Shown here: positions 10,254-22,059 of the stretch, piece after piece
How the letters are laid out: each line of letters starts with the position of its first letter
Numbering within the stretch: the first letter of the stretch is position 1
DNA from: Erythrobacteraceae bacterium
GTDB taxonomy: Bacteria; Pseudomonadota; Alphaproteobacteria; Sphingomonadales; Sphingomonadaceae
Direction of reading: 5' to 3'
Assembly: GCA_024642525.1 (NCBI GenBank)
Contig: JAHEAX010000002.1
Location: 1 to 64,000 of the forward strand
DNA length: 64,000 nt
The notes under the pieces: generated by a model
Told to the model about the DNA's origin: nothing
The model's input: only the letters and a program-made list of their open reading frames with translations
The model's database searches: none
Translations under genes and position numbers: made by a program

Positions 10254-10531
10254 CAGTCCTCGCCGAACCCGTCGCCGACCAGGGTGCACAATTGTTCCAG
10301 CACATGGTCACTGCCATCGCCATTGACGATCAGTTCCACCGTGTCGCCCTTGGCAGCGCCCAGCATCATGAGACCCAGAATGGAGCCGCCGACGGCTTCA
10401 TTGCCATCCTTGGCAACGCGCACGTCCAGCCCTTCGGGCAACTGGCTTACCAGATTGACGAATTTGGCGCTGGCCCGTGCATGAAGCCCGCGCTGGTTAA
10501 CGATCATGATCTTGCGTCGATGTTCGCTCAT
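10253..10531 (-). CDS. ptsH: HPr family phosphocarrier protein
   Basis: NQRGLHARASAKFV (His active site) and GGSILGLMMLGA (regulatory Ser region). Confidence 0.93.
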   Translation of the reverse strand: MSEHRRKIMIVNQRGLHARASAKFVNLVSQLPEGLDVRVAKDGNEAVGGSILGLMMLGAAKGDTVELIVNGDGSDHVLEQLCTLVGDGFGED

Positions 10532-10941
10532 CCTGCATTCTCGCTCTGGCCGAGGAATTCCGATGCCACGGTGATGTAGGTGCGCCCTGCATCCCTTGCC
10601 GCGGCAACTGCTTCCTTGATGGGGCAGGTCTTGCGCGTTCCTGAAAGGCGGATGAGCATCGGCAGGTTGATCCCTGCAATGACTTCGACCCGGCCCGCTT
10701 CGAGAAGGGAAATCGCGAGGTTGGACGGTGTGCCGCCGAACAGGTCGGTAAGTATCACCACACCCTGGCCCTGATCGACTTTCTCGATCGCCGAGGCGAT
10801 TTCGAGGCGGCGCTTTTCCATGTCGTCATTGGGGCCGATGCACACGGTCGCCACTGCGTCCTGCTGACCCACGACATGTTCCATCGCATGGACGAATTCT
10901 TCCGCCAGCTGGCCATGCGTTACCAGGATCATTCCGATCAT
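10528..10941 (-). CDS. PTS EIIA component, mannose/fructose (EIIA-Man) type
   Basis: MIGMILVTHGQLAEEFVHAMEHVVG, TDLFGGTPSNLA. Confidence 0.93.
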   Translation of the reverse strand: MIGMILVTHGQLAEEFVHAMEHVVGQQDAVATVCIGPNDDMEKRRLEIASAIEKVDQGQGVVILTDLFGGTPSNLAISLLEAGRVEVIAGINLPMLIRLSGTRKTCPIKEAVAAARDAGRTYITVASEFLGQSENAG

Positions 10942-11013
10942 GATTGGCAGCTGCAGCTAGGGAAATGGGTGGGGGAAACTATCGAAATTGTCATATTGAG
11001 GCCTGGTGCAACC

Positions 11014-11970
11014 TTATGATGGGGGGCCTTCGATCTGATCGGCGGCACGCGACCCCAAATTGCGGTGCAGAACCGTGGGCGAAAATCCGGCTTCGCGCAA
11101 GGCCTGCGCCATAGTCTCTGCCGTAAAGACCGAACGGTGCCGCCCGCCGGTGCAGCCAAAGGCAATGTTTACATAGCTTTTCCCCTGCGCCTGATAGCGA
11201 GGCAGCAAGGTCATCAGCAGATCGCGAATCTGTCCGAATGCCTGTTCGAATGCAGGGTCCGTGCGCACGTGTTCGCCAACCGCTTCGTCCAGACCTGTCT
11301 GCTCGCGTAATTCAGGCACCCAATGCGGGTTGTCGAGAAAGCGCATATCAAACACCAGATCAGCCAGAGGCGGCGTGCCGCGGGCAAATCCGAAGCTGGA
11401 TACGATGACCGACATGTCCTGCGGCGCTGTATCGGCAAACCTTTCGCGGATATCCTGCTGCAACTGGTTGGTTGCAAATTCCGTCGTGTCCACCACGGCA
11501 TCGGCCCAGCTTCGCAGCGGTTCGAGCAATTCGCGTTCTGCCTGAATGCCGACCCGTACCGGACGGCCATGCGCCATAGGGTGGCGGCGCCGCGTTTCAT
11601 TATAACGCCGTTCCAGCTCGCCGCTGGTGCAATCGAGAAACAGGGTCGTTACCAGCAAGTCATCCCGCTCGCTCAGCTCGCGCACCTGCGCAATGATATC
11701 GGGCGGATTGAAGCCACGCGTCCGGGAATCGAAGCCGATCGCCAGCGGATGACCGTGCCCCTTGTTTCCGGCTTTCGGGATAAGCCTGCCCAGCAGCCTG
11801 ATCGGGAAATTGTCGATCGCCTCCCAGCCAAGGTCTTCCAGCACGCGCAGTGCAGTGGTCTTGCCTGCGCCCGAAAGGCCGGTAACCAGCAGGATGCGCT
11901 GGCGCGAATCTTCGACACTGGCGGGGGAATTTTGCGACATGGACCGGTTCTGATCTGAAATTTCGGTCAT
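11014..11970 (-). CDS. rapZ: RNase adapter protein RapZ (YvcJ family)
   Basis: LLVTGLSGAGKTTALRVLEDLG, VNIAFGCTGGRHRSV; start at ATG overlapping hprK stop (ATGA). Confidence 0.95.
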   Translation of the reverse strand: MTEISDQNRSMSQNSPASVEDSRQRILLVTGLSGAGKTTALRVLEDLGWEAIDNFPIRLLGRLIPKAGNKGHGHPLAIGFDSRTRGFNPPDIIAQVRELSERDDLLVTTLFLDCTSGELERRYNETRRRHPMAHGRPVRVGIQAERELLEPLRSWADAVVDTTEFATNQLQQDIRERFADTAPQDMSVIVSSFGFARGTPPLADLVFDMRFLDNPHWVPELREQTGLDEAVGEHVRTDPAFEQAFGQIRDLLMTLLPRYQAQGKSYVNIAFGCTGGRHRSVFTAETMAQALREAGFSPTVLHRNLGSRAADQIEGPPS

Positions 11971-12437
11971 GGGAAGGGCACACCGTGCATCTGCAAGGCA
12001 TATTCGGCTCGGATGGCTGCAGCTTCTCCGCGTATATCGAATGCGATGGTGGGAACTGGAATTCCGGAAATATCTGTCTTTCCAACCGCTTCCACAAAGC
12101 GCGGCGCATTGTCCTGAGCCTGGATCAGCAGAGCAACGGGTGCCTGTGTTGTGGGCAGGGAAACGAAGCCGATATTGCGAATTTCCATCATACCGGCCGT
12201 GTTGGGCGGCGGTGCGGCCCATAATTCGCCGTTGCGGACCGACAGGGTTACGCCATCATCACCGATCAACCGAGCACCGCGGTCTATCAGCATCAACGCA
12301 AGGCTGGTTTTGCCGCTGCCAGGCGCACCTTCGATCAGCAATGCGCGCCCGCCAATTTCGACACAGCCTGCCTGCCGGATGTGGGCCTGTTCCACAGTGC
12401 CTAGCGCACCAGTTCCGGCAAACGCAGGACAAGACAC
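11967..12437 (-). CDS. hprK: HPr kinase/phosphorylase (short, C-terminal-domain form)
   Basis: LLIEGAPGSGKTSLALMLIDRGARLIGDDGV P-loop and HprK context. Confidence 0.88.
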   Translation of the reverse strand: MSCPAFAGTGALGTVEQAHIRQAGCVEIGGRALLIEGAPGSGKTSLALMLIDRGARLIGDDGVTLSVRNGELWAAPPPNTAGMMEIRNIGFVSLPTTQAPVALLIQAQDNAPRFVEAVGKTDISGIPVPTIAFDIRGEAAAIRAEYALQMHGVPFP

Positions 12438-13972
12438 GCACCAGCGCTGCCATCCTTGCGGCCCTGCGCCACCAGCGTTCCATCATGCGCTTCCGCGATG
12501 GATCGGGCGATGGCGAGCCCAAGGCCGCTGTGGTCGCCAAATGCTTCGGCATCGGGGCGCAGCGAATGGAACCGTTCAAAGACCTTTTCCCGCGCATCTT
12601 CAGGAATGCCGGGGCCATTGTCGCACACGCTGAGAACGACATTATTGCCCTCGTGGCCAATTGTGACCTCGATTGTTCCGTCAGGCGGTGTGAACGACAC
12701 GGCATTGTCCAAAAGGTTCTCGATCACCCGTTCCAGCCGTGCTGGAACGCCGCGCACTTTGGCACCGCCAAGCGGTTTTTGCAGGGTGACTTCGCGGCCA
12801 TCATTCTCGGCCCGGTTTTCTCGCGTGCCGATAATCGCGCGGGTCAGGTGGACCAAGTCCATTTCTTCAAAAATTGCGCGCGACATTTCGGAATCGATCC
12901 TGCTGGCATCGGCAATTTCTGTCACCAACCGGTCAATCCGGCGCACATCATGTGAGGCTATCTGGGTCAGCTGCGCCCGCAATTCAGGGTCTTCCACGCG
13001 GGTGAGCGATTCAATCGCGCTGCGCAGCGATGCGAGCGGGTTCTTGATTTCGTGGGCTACGTCGGCGGCGAAATGGTCCACCGCGTCAATTCGCTGGCGC
13101 AGGGCAGTGGTCATGTCGGAAATGGCACGGGCCAGCTGGCCGATTTCGTCGCGCCGTTCGGGCAGGCGCGGCACTTCCACTTCGCGGTCACGGCCCAACC
13201 GGACGCGGGTGGCGGCCTTGGCCAGCAATTGCAGCGGGCGGACAATGGTCCGCGCCATGAACAGCGACAGGGCGATCGACACCAGCAGGGCGAGGAAAAC
13301 CGCACTGACCAGGGTGGAGCGCGCACTACGCACCGAATCCGTGATATCGACCGCATTGCGGGTGGTGAGCAGGGTCGAGCCCTTAAGCCCGACTGGCGCT
13401 GCGGCATTGATCACCGGCGTGCCATCGGGCGCATCGCGCAGCTGGATCTGTGACAGACCTTCTTCGCGTGCACGGGCGAGTTCAGGCCAGGAATTGGCCT
13501 TGGCTTCGGCTGGTTCGATATAGTCGGGGATGGGGTCGGCACCGACAATCGTATCAACCGCCCGGTCCAGCATCCGGGCGAAATCTTCGTTCCACGGTTC
13601 CTTCACCGGATCATCGAAAGTGAAGGCAGGCGTATCCAGCGCAAAGCTGTCTGCCCAAAGGTTGCCTTCAGCATCGAACATCCTGAGCCGCATCCGCTGT
13701 TCCTTGCCGATCTGGATCAGCAAGGCTTCCTGCCGTTCGCGGCTGGCACCGGCCAGTGCCTCTGCGGTGATCTGCGCCTCTATTCGCGCCAGCTTGTACC
13801 GCTCGCCGAGCAATTGTTTGCGATAACCATCGAGATAGAAAATGCCGCCGCCCAGCAGTGCCAGCGGCAGGATGTTGACCGCAAGGATGCGCGCCGTCAG
13901 CGACATTCCGCGCGACCAGATAAGGCGCGCCGGCCACGCGCCGGTCCGGCCAATCATGTCAGCATTAGCCAT
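12401..13972 (-). CDS. chvG: ChvG-type sensor histidine kinase
   Basis: Two TM segments, [25 protein letters not shown]-box, [16 protein letters not shown]; adjacent to ChvI-type regulator. Confidence 0.92.
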   Translation of the reverse strand: MANADMIGRTGAWPARLIWSRGMSLTARILAVNILPLALLGGGIFYLDGYRKQLLGERYKLARIEAQITAEALAGASRERQEALLIQIGKEQRMRLRMFDAEGNLWADSFALDTPAFTFDDPVKEPWNEDFARMLDRAVDTIVGADPIPDYIEPAEAKANSWPELARAREEGLSQIQLRDAPDGTPVINAAAPVGLKGSTLLTTRNAVDITDSVRSARSTLVSAVFLALLVSIALSLFMARTIVRPLQLLAKAATRVRLGRDREVEVPRLPERRDEIGQLARAISDMTTALRQRIDAVDHFAADVAHEIKNPLASLRSAIESLTRVEDPELRAQLTQIASHDVRRIDRLVTEIADASRIDSEMSRAIFEEMDLVHLTRAIIGTRENRAENDGREVTLQKPLGGAKVRGVPARLERVIENLLDNAVSFTPPDGTIEVTIGHEGNNVVLSVCDNGPGIPEDAREKVFERFHSLRPDAEAFGDHSGLGLAIARSIAEAHDGTLVAQGRKDGSAGACLVLRLPELVR

Positions 13973-14711
13973 CGGTGAAGCTGTAACCTGCCCCATAGAG
14001 CGTTTCGATGGCGCCAAAATCCCTGTCTACGGCGCGGAACTTGCGGCGGATACGCTTTATATGGCTGTCTACCGTCCGGTCATCCACGAACATGTCTTCG
14101 GTATAGGCCGCGTCCATCAACTGGTTGCGCGACTTGATGACGCCGGGCCGGATCGCCAGCGCTTCAAGGATGAGGAATTCGGTCACTGTCAGCGAAACCG
14201 GCTTGCCGTCCCAGCTGACATGGTGCCGTGCCGGGTCCATCAGCAACCGGCCACGCGACAGCGTTTCTACCGCGCCATCCTGCTTGGACGCATTTTCAGG
14301 GTCTGCATCGGCTGCAAGGGCCGCACTGCGGCGCAATATCGCGCGGATCCGCGCCAGCAGCAGGCGCAGGCTGAACGGTTTGGCGATGTAATCATCAGCG
14401 CCCAGTTCCAGGCCCATTTCCTCGTCCTGCTCGTCATCCTTGCTGGTGAGGAAAATGACCGGCAGGTTCGAATGGCGGCGCAACTGGCGCAGCAGTTCCA
14501 TGCCGTCCATTCGCGGCATCTTGATATCGAATACCGCAAGATCAGGCGGGTTTTCCAGCAACGCCTTCAACGCTGCCTCGCCATCGGAATAGAGGCGCGT
14601 GGCATAACCTTCAGCCTGCAAGGCAATTGAAACGGTGGTCAGGATGTTGCGGTCATCATCGACCAGCGCAATCACCTTCTGACCGGTTTCGCGCAGTGGC
14701 GGTTCGGTCAT
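13965..14711 (-). CDS. chvI: ChvI-type response regulator (OmpR family)
   Basis: [55 protein letters not shown], winged-helix C-terminus. Upstream in-frame ATGs (up to 14816) possible. Confidence 0.92.
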   Translation of the reverse strand: MTEPPLRETGQKVIALVDDDRNILTTVSIALQAEGYATRLYSDGEAALKALLENPPDLAVFDIKMPRMDGMELLRQLRRHSNLPVIFLTSKDDEQDEEMGLELGADDYIAKPFSLRLLLARIRAILRRSAALAADADPENASKQDGAVETLSRGRLLMDPARHHVSWDGKPVSLTVTEFLILEALAIRPGVIKSRNQLMDAAYTEDMFVDDRTVDSHIKRIRRKFRAVDRDFGAIETLYGAGYSFTDG

Positions 14712-14999
14712 TGTCGCTGTTGTTCCCGTGCCCGCGCCAATGGCGGCAGCAGGAGCCATAACGTCTTTGTCAGGTGCACCGTTGTCCATGACTCGAGAGG
14801 GTAAACGTTTCGGCACCGCGAAACAACGAATTGGCGCGCCTGAAGATAAGTTTTCATACTGTTTCGCCGCAGGGTTTGACGCAGCGGCAAGGCGCGATTA
14901 TGCGCAAGCCCGCCGAACGTGCATTCGTATGCACCCGAATCGGACGCAGCCCCGGCATTATCCACGGGCGCTACTATCCGACCCGATCAGGAGAATTCA

Positions 15000-16604
<1,605 letters not shown>

Positions 16605-16645
16605 ATGATGCCGGCTTGACCGGCATCTGACAGGTTGGAGAGGAG

Positions 16646-16687
16646 GCCCTCTTCCCCCCTAATCATCGGTGGGAAGAGGGCTTTTTC
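16646..16687 (+). terminator. Rho-independent terminator of pckA
   Basis: GCCCTCTTCCC...GGGAAGAGGGC stem followed by TTTTTCTT. Confidence 0.9.
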
Positions 16688-16704
16688 TTGTGCTGCTGCC
16701 GCGA

Positions 16705-18552
16705 TCAGGCGGTTGCAATGTACCGGGCGACATTTTTCGCCAGCACGTCGAGCGGCGCATTACCGCCCAGCACGACCGCATCGTTGAATGCCTTGAAGTC
16801 ATAGGCGCTGCCCATTGCGCTTTGCGCCAATGCGCGCTGTCGGATGATTTCGCTATGGCCGACCTTGTAACCGCACGCCTGGCCCGGCCAACTGCAATAA
16901 CGGTCCACTTCGCTGGCGACTTCTTCCACCTTGCTGCCGTTGCGCTGGACAAAGAAGTCCACTGCCTGCTGGCGGCTCCACCGCCTGGAATGGAGGCCCG
17001 TGTCCACCACCATGCGGCAGGCACGGAATGCCAGCGACTGGAGATATCCCAGCTTGCCGACGGCAAAATCGTCATAGGCACCAAGTTCGTCGGCCAGCTG
17101 TTCACCATAGAGCGCCCAGCCTTCGGAGAATGCGTTGAATTTAAGCATCGAGCGGATCAGCGGCAGGCTGTTGGAAAATTCGCCCTCCCAGACGTGGCCG
17201 GGAATGGATTCGTGGAAGGTCAGGTCTGCCAGATCATATTTGCGGTGAAGATCGGTGGTCCGCAGGTTGATCCACATCCGGCCGGGTATGGAGCCATCCT
17301 TCGACCCCGCACCGCCATAGGCACCCGGCGCGCCGATTTCTTCAGCAAGCGGGATGCGTTTCACTTCCAGATTGGGGTCGACCAGCGTGTTGAAGGCACG
17401 CGGCATCTGCGCCTTGATCCAACTTATCCGGTCATTGATGAATGCGGTAATTTCCGCACGGCCTGCATCGCCTTCTGCAAATTTGAAGCGCGGATCGCTG
17501 CCCAGCGCGGTCATCCGGCTGCCGACAGAGCCGGAAGTATAGCCAAGATCGCGCAGAATAGGGTCCATTCTGGCATGGAGTGTTTCAAGTTCTTCCAGCC
17601 CGCGTTCATGCACTTCGTCAGGGGTCATGCGCGTGGTGGTGCTAGCCCGTAGCGCCCATGCATAGAATTCGTCCCCACCGGGCCGCGCCCACATGCCGGG
17701 ATCGCCCGTGGCGGCTTTCTGCTGGCGGTACAGTTCAGCCAGCTGCGCTTCGAATGCAGGGGCAATATCCCGCGTGACGATATCGTGCGCCGCTTGCTGC
17801 CACTTCGCGCCGCCGGGAAGCTCTCCTGCCTTCTTGGCAAGAGGCTTTACCAGTTCGCCGCCTTTCATTGCATCTTCCAGTGTGCTGCGCATCTGGCGCA
17901 CGGCCTTCGCCAGCAGGAAGTCAGGCGGGACAACGCCCATGTCGGTTGCGCTGCGCATCCGGTCCAGCTCCCCCGCCAGCACGGAAGGCACCGCGGCCAG
18001 CCGGTCGATATAGGCTTGAGCATCATCGTCATTGCGCAGCGGATGGGTGGAACCCATGAAGCGCGGCAAATCGATGTATGCACCTACGTTCTGGATCACC
18101 ACATAGGGCGCATTGCGCCATCCGCCCACCGCGACATCGCCATAGGGCAGGGCAAATCCATCAAGCGCGGTGGAATAAGCGCTTTCGACCACTTCGAAAC
18201 TGGTCCGCGTGGCGGCATCCAGCCCCCCGATGTCTGCCGCGCGCACCCGCTCCAGATTTGACCGCAAAGTTTCCGCAAGTGCCTGCCGACCAGCCTGTGT
18301 CTTATCGCCAAGACGGGACCGAAGGCCGGCATATTTCCCGGTGTCGACACCAAGACTGGTGGCACCCTGCGGCTGGTGGTTCAGCAGGTTATAGGCAATG
18401 TCATCCAGCAGGCCAGCGGCGGCAGATTGGCCGATAGCGCCGGGCTGTGAAAGGCTGCGAGCACAGCCCGGCAATGCCAGAACGGAAACACCCGCCCCCA
18501 GTCCTGCAAGGGTCTGGCGGCGGGTGAGATTTTGCGTTTTCAGGAATGTCAT
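16705..18552 (-). CDS. DUF885 domain-containing protein (exported, Tat/lipoprotein-like signal)
   Basis: N-term NLTRRQTLAGLGAGVSVLALPGC; 'LADLTFHESIPGHVWEGEF' HExxPGH motif typical of DUF885. Confidence 0.87.
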   Translation of the reverse strand: MTFLKTQNLTRRQTLAGLGAGVSVLALPGCARSLSQPGAIGQSAAAGLLDDIAYNLLNHQPQGATSLGVDTGKYAGLRSRLGDKTQAGRQALAETLRSNLERVRAADIGGLDAATRTSFEVVESAYSTALDGFALPYGDVAVGGWRNAPYVVIQNVGAYIDLPRFMGSTHPLRNDDDAQAYIDRLAAVPSVLAGELDRMRSATDMGVVPPDFLLAKAVRQMRSTLEDAMKGGELVKPLAKKAGELPGGAKWQQAAHDIVTRDIAPAFEAQLAELYRQQKAATGDPGMWARPGGDEFYAWALRASTTTRMTPDEVHERGLEELETLHARMDPILRDLGYTSGSVGSRMTALGSDPRFKFAEGDAGRAEITAFINDRISWIKAQMPRAFNTLVDPNLEVKRIPLAEEIGAPGAYGGAGSKDGSIPGRMWINLRTTDLHRKYDLADLTFHESIPGHVWEGEFSNSLPLIRSMLKFNAFSEGWALYGEQLADELGAYDDFAVGKLGYLQSLAFRACRMVVDTGLHSRRWSRQQAVDFFVQRNGSKVEEVASEVDRYCSWPGQACGYKVGHSEIIRQRALAQSAMGSAYDFKAFNDAVVLGGNAPLDVLAKNVARYIATA

Positions 18553-18608
18553 GCAGCGGCGTTTGGCGGGGCCAGCGGCTGCTGTCAAACCTCATTAGCG
18601 GTGGGTAC

Positions 18609-19001
18609 TTAGTCGATAAATTCAGCAGGCACCTTGCCGCCATTGCGGGCCAGTTCCTGCATCGTCTTGCGGTGCAGCCAGATGTTCATTTCGGCCGAAC
18701 CATCGAGCTCACCGGTATAGCCGAGTTCCTGCGCCAGCGCCTTGCGTGCAGTCAGGCTGGAATCGACACCGATGAGCTTCATCAGGTCGACAATGGATGT
18801 CCGCCAGTTGAGCCGGTCTGCGCCCGCCATGGAATCGAGGCGGCTTTCCACATCCACTTCGCTGATGGCAGCGCTGGTGTTTGGTGTGCCGACTGGTGTG
18901 GGCGTGACGATAGGGCCGTTGCTGGATGGGGCGGCGTTGGGCGCAGGATCGGCCTTTTTCTTGCCGAAAATCGCGTCCTTTATGCTGCTGAAAATACCCA
19001 T
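18609..19001 (-). CDS. DUF3597 domain-containing protein
   Basis: MGIFSSIKDAIFG N-terminus; VESRLDSMAGADRLNWRTSIVDLMKLIGVDSSLTARKALAQELGYTG. Confidence 0.82.
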   Translation of the reverse strand: MGIFSSIKDAIFGKKKADPAPNAAPSSNGPIVTPTPVGTPNTSAAISEVDVESRLDSMAGADRLNWRTSIVDLMKLIGVDSSLTARKALAQELGYTGELDGSAEMNIWLHRKTMQELARNGGKVPAEFID

Positions 19002-19123
19002 GATAAAACTCCCGTTCGCTGGCACCGAAATGATGCTGTATGATGGTCTAACGGTTCTATCGGGCCGGAGGTTCCTGCCGATGCGGGTTCACCTTTGTCA
19101 CACAGCACGCTAGCAGGGTCTTC

Positions 19124-19330
19124 ATGGCTACAAGCACGGTTCTATCGATACTCGTCCTGGCTGCGATTGCGCTGCTGGTCGGGGCGTTTGTTCTCTGGCG
19201 TAAAGGCGGCGCCAGTCGCCAGGCCACGCTGATGGTGATCCTGGCGCTGGTTGCCATTGCGAATGTGGCAATCTGGACCGTGCCCGATGCTGACGGCAAT
19301 GCGCCGATTGGGCAGATAGGCACGGATTAG
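19124..19330 (+). CDS. small membrane protein, hypothetical
   Basis: 68 aa, two hydrophobic segments. Confidence 0.55.
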   Translation: MATSTVLSILVLAAIALLVGAFVLWRKGGASRQATLMVILALVAIANVAIWTVPDADGNAPIGQIGTD

Positions 19331-19335
19331 GCCCG

Positions 19336-20013
19336 TCAGGGCAGCTGCCACCTCACTGAATTGGTGAATGTGCCAGCAGTCTTTTCGCCTGCCCTGTCAC
19401 GCGCAGGGTCGAACCGGGCGCGGCGGGTCACAAGGTCGCAGGTTGCCTTATCCAGCACATCATGGCCGCTTGAACGCGTGATTAGGCAGGATTCCACCCT
19501 TCCATTGGCGCCGACCTGAAGCTTGAAGCCTGCGGTTCCGGTCAATTCACGGTTTATCCAGCTGGTCCGGTAATCCTGCGTGGTTACCCAGCTTGCCGGA
19601 TCGTTCCGGGGCGATACCGCCACAGGCTCAAAGGCCGGTTTCATCTTGCCAGTGCCGCCCGGCACAGGGGTGATGTTGGGCGTGGCCTTGGGGATGATGT
19701 CAGGCAAGGGCGGAAGTAGCAAGTCAGTGGTATCGACCAGCGGCGGCTGCGGCTGCAGGGTGATGGGCGGCTGCGGCGTGAAGATGGGCGGGGCGGCCGA
19801 GTCTGCACGCGGCGTGTCCACTTCCGGCACTGGCGGCGGTTCGGGCGGCTTGGGTGTAATAATGGTCGCTTCGGGGTTTTTCTGGATGATGGTTTCCACA
19901 AAATCCACGGCCATCCCGCTCACCAGCAAATAGCCGATGGCAGCATGGATGGCGATTACGCCAACGACAGCCTTGCTGCGACCTTCCGTAAGCCTCTGGT
20001 CAACATATGCCAT
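19336..20013 (-). CDS. TonB energy transducer
   Basis: N-terminal TM, Pro-rich PKPPEPPPVPEVDTP, C-terminal GTAGFKLQVGANGRVESCLITRSSGHDVLDKATCDLVTRRARFDPARD. Confidence 0.9.
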   Translation of the reverse strand: MAYVDQRLTEGRSKAVVGVIAIHAAIGYLLVSGMAVDFVETIIQKNPEATIITPKPPEPPPVPEVDTPRADSAAPPIFTPQPPITLQPQPPLVDTTDLLLPPLPDIIPKATPNITPVPGGTGKMKPAFEPVAVSPRNDPASWVTTQDYRTSWINRELTGTAGFKLQVGANGRVESCLITRSSGHDVLDKATCDLVTRRARFDPARDRAGEKTAGTFTNSVRWQLP

Positions 20014-20068
20014 GTCTCTCTCCTTTCATGTCATGTCCGCCTTGCCGTTTTCGGAATCGCGGATTGCT

Positions 20069-20085
20069 ATGTTACAACATAACAT
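20069..20085. promoter_or_regulatory. Zur-like inverted repeat ATGTTA-CAACA-TAACAT upstream of tonB
   Basis: Perfect 6-bp inverted repeat with 5-bp spacer, 56-72 bp upstream of the tonB start; resembles known Zur-box architecture. Confidence 0.5.
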
Positions 20086-20202
20086 GACACTGGAGATTGA
20101 GACGGACAAGAAAAATCGCGTGGCAAACTGCCACTTAAACCGGTCAAAACATTGGGAAAGCTGCCGGTAGCGAGGGCAGGCCCCCGCTACCGGAAGATTG
20201 AT

Positions 20203-20859
20203 CTACTTGATCGGGCAGTCCGGAGACAGGCGGAAATCGAGGTAATTGTCAACCGATCCCATCAGGTCTTCGATTTCGTTTTCGAAGAAATGGTTGGCCC
20301 GCGGGATCTCTTCGTGATGGATGGTGATGTGCTTCTGCGTGCGCAGCTTGTCGACCAGTTTCTGCACTGCGCTTGGCTGCACAACCGTGTCGGCAACGCC
20401 CTGGATGAAGATGCCTGATGCAGGGCAAGGGGCGAGGAACGAGAAGTCATACATGTTGGCTGGCGGGGCAATGGAGATGAAGCCGCGCACTTCCGGGCGG
20501 CGCATAAGCAATTGCATGCCAATCAGCGCGCCGAAGCTGACGCCGGCAACCCAGGTCGTCTGCGCTTCCGGGTGGATCGATTGCACCCAGTCAAGCGCCG
20601 CTGCAGCATCGGACAATTCGCCAATGCCATTGTCGAAGCTGCCCTGGCTGCGGCCTACGCCGCGAAAGTTGAAGCGCAATGTGGCAAAGCCGCGATCGGT
20701 AAAGGTCTTGAACAGGCGCTGGGTAATACGCTCGTTCATCGTGCCGCCGCCCTGTGGGTGCGGGTGCAGGATCATGGCAACCGGTGCGCGCGGGCGGGGT
20801 GCAGGAGTGTAACGGCCTTCAAGACGGCCCTCAGGGCCGGGAAAAATCACAGATGGCAT
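20203..20859 (-). CDS. alpha/beta hydrolase
   Basis: HPHPQGGGTMNERITQRLF, RFNFRGVGRSQGSFD, GVSFGALIGMQL nucleophile elbow. Confidence 0.87.
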   Translation of the reverse strand: MPSVIFPGPEGRLEGRYTPAPRPRAPVAMILHPHPQGGGTMNERITQRLFKTFTDRGFATLRFNFRGVGRSQGSFDNGIGELSDAAAALDWVQSIHPEAQTTWVAGVSFGALIGMQLLMRRPEVRGFISIAPPANMYDFSFLAPCPASGIFIQGVADTVVQPSAVQKLVDKLRTQKHITIHHEEIPRANHFFENEIEDLMGSVDNYLDFRLSPDCPIK

Positions 20860-20986
20860 AATTGACCTGTCAGAAGAGTGCGGGTGCGCGGGTAGCGCGG
20901 ACCATATGCTAAGCTATATAGTGATAAACCCGCTTTTCGCAATTCCCGCGATCATGCCGCCCCATTAGTAGACGAGTTAGCCAATC

Positions 20987-22057
20987 TTGCGCACATATCT
21001 TGACCATGCAGCCACTTCGCCGCTTCGTCCGCAAGCGGCAGAAGCATTGCGCGATGGCTTTGAAATATGGGCAAATCCGTCCAGCCCGCACGCCGAAGGG
21101 CGAAAGGCGCGGGCTGCGCTGGAAGATGCGCGGGCGCGGATAAAATCAGCCCTTGGCTGGACGGGCGAGATCATCCTCACCAGCGGCGCGAGCGAGGCGG
21201 CGGAACTGGCCATGAGCCGTGCAAACGGCGGTGCCCGTCTGGTGAGTGCGGTCGAACATGATGCCGTGCTCAAGGCAGCGCCGACAGCAGAGCGGCTGCC
21301 GGTATTGCCCGATGGCATGGTGGATGCGGAAATCCTGCGTGAAGCTGTCGATGGGCGGGGCGCACCTGTCGTTGCCATCCAGCAGGTAAATTCCGAGACA
21401 GGTTGCCAGCAGGACATCGGCGCATTGTCGCAAGTGGTGCATGATGCAGGCGGGCTGATGGTGGTGGACTGCGCGCAGAGTGCTGGCAAAATAGCACTAG
21501 ATGGCGGAACGGACATGGCCATCGTGTCAGCCCATAAATTTGGCGGGCCAATCGGCATCGGCGCACTGCTGGTGCGCGATTTTGCCATGCTGGAACCTGT
21601 TGGCGGGCAGGAGCGCGGATATCGCCGCGGCACGGAAAACTTGCCTGGCGCAATGGCCATGGCGGCCGCGTTGGAAGCCTGCGATATACCCTATGTTGGC
21701 GAAGATGTGCTTGAACCGCTGGAACTGTTCCGGGACGAAGTCATTGCGCTGGGCGGTGTGTGGCTTTCAGACCGGCTTGGCGCGTCCACGCCCTATATCC
21801 GCGCGGTTGCGATGCCGGGCATGTCGGGCAGCGCCCAGCTGATGCGGTTCGACATGGCGGGCATCGCCGTTAGCCAGGGGTCTGCCTGTTCGTCGGGCAG
21901 CCTGCGGCAAAGCCATGTGCTGGAGGCAATGTCACTGGAAGATGATTTGATAGCGCGCACCATCCGTGTCAGCTTCGGGTGGAATACCGCACGCGCCGAT
22001 GTCGAGCGGTTTTGCGAGGTTTGGCTGGAAATGGCGCGGCAAGGGAAAACCACCTGA
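20987..22057 (+). CDS. cysteine desulfurase family protein (copy 1)
   Basis: YLDHAATSPLRP, SAHKFGGPIGIGALLVR (PLP Lys), SQGSACSSGS (catalytic Cys loop). Confidence 0.9.
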   Translation: MRTYLDHAATSPLRPQAAEALRDGFEIWANPSSPHAEGRKARAALEDARARIKSALGWTGEIILTSGASEAAELAMSRANGGARLVSAVEHDAVLKAAPTAERLPVLPDGMVDAEILREAVDGRGAPVVAIQQVNSETGCQQDIGALSQVVHDAGGLMVVDCAQSAGKIALDGGTDMAIVSAHKFGGPIGIGALLVRDFAMLEPVGGQERGYRRGTENLPGAMAMAAALEACDIPYVGEDVLEPLELFRDEVIALGGVWLSDRLGASTPYIRAVAMPGMSGSAQLMRFDMAGIAVSQGSACSSGSLRQSHVLEAMSLEDDLIARTIRVSFGWNTARADVERFCEVWLEMARQGKTT

Positions 22058-22059
22058 GC

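Noticed and set aside
11969-12955. 328-aa plus-strand ORF across hprK/chvG
   Set aside because: Antisense to two well-supported genes; translation has no domain signature
16669-17652. 327-aa plus-strand ORF opposite the DUF885 gene
   Set aside because: Antisense shadow ORF
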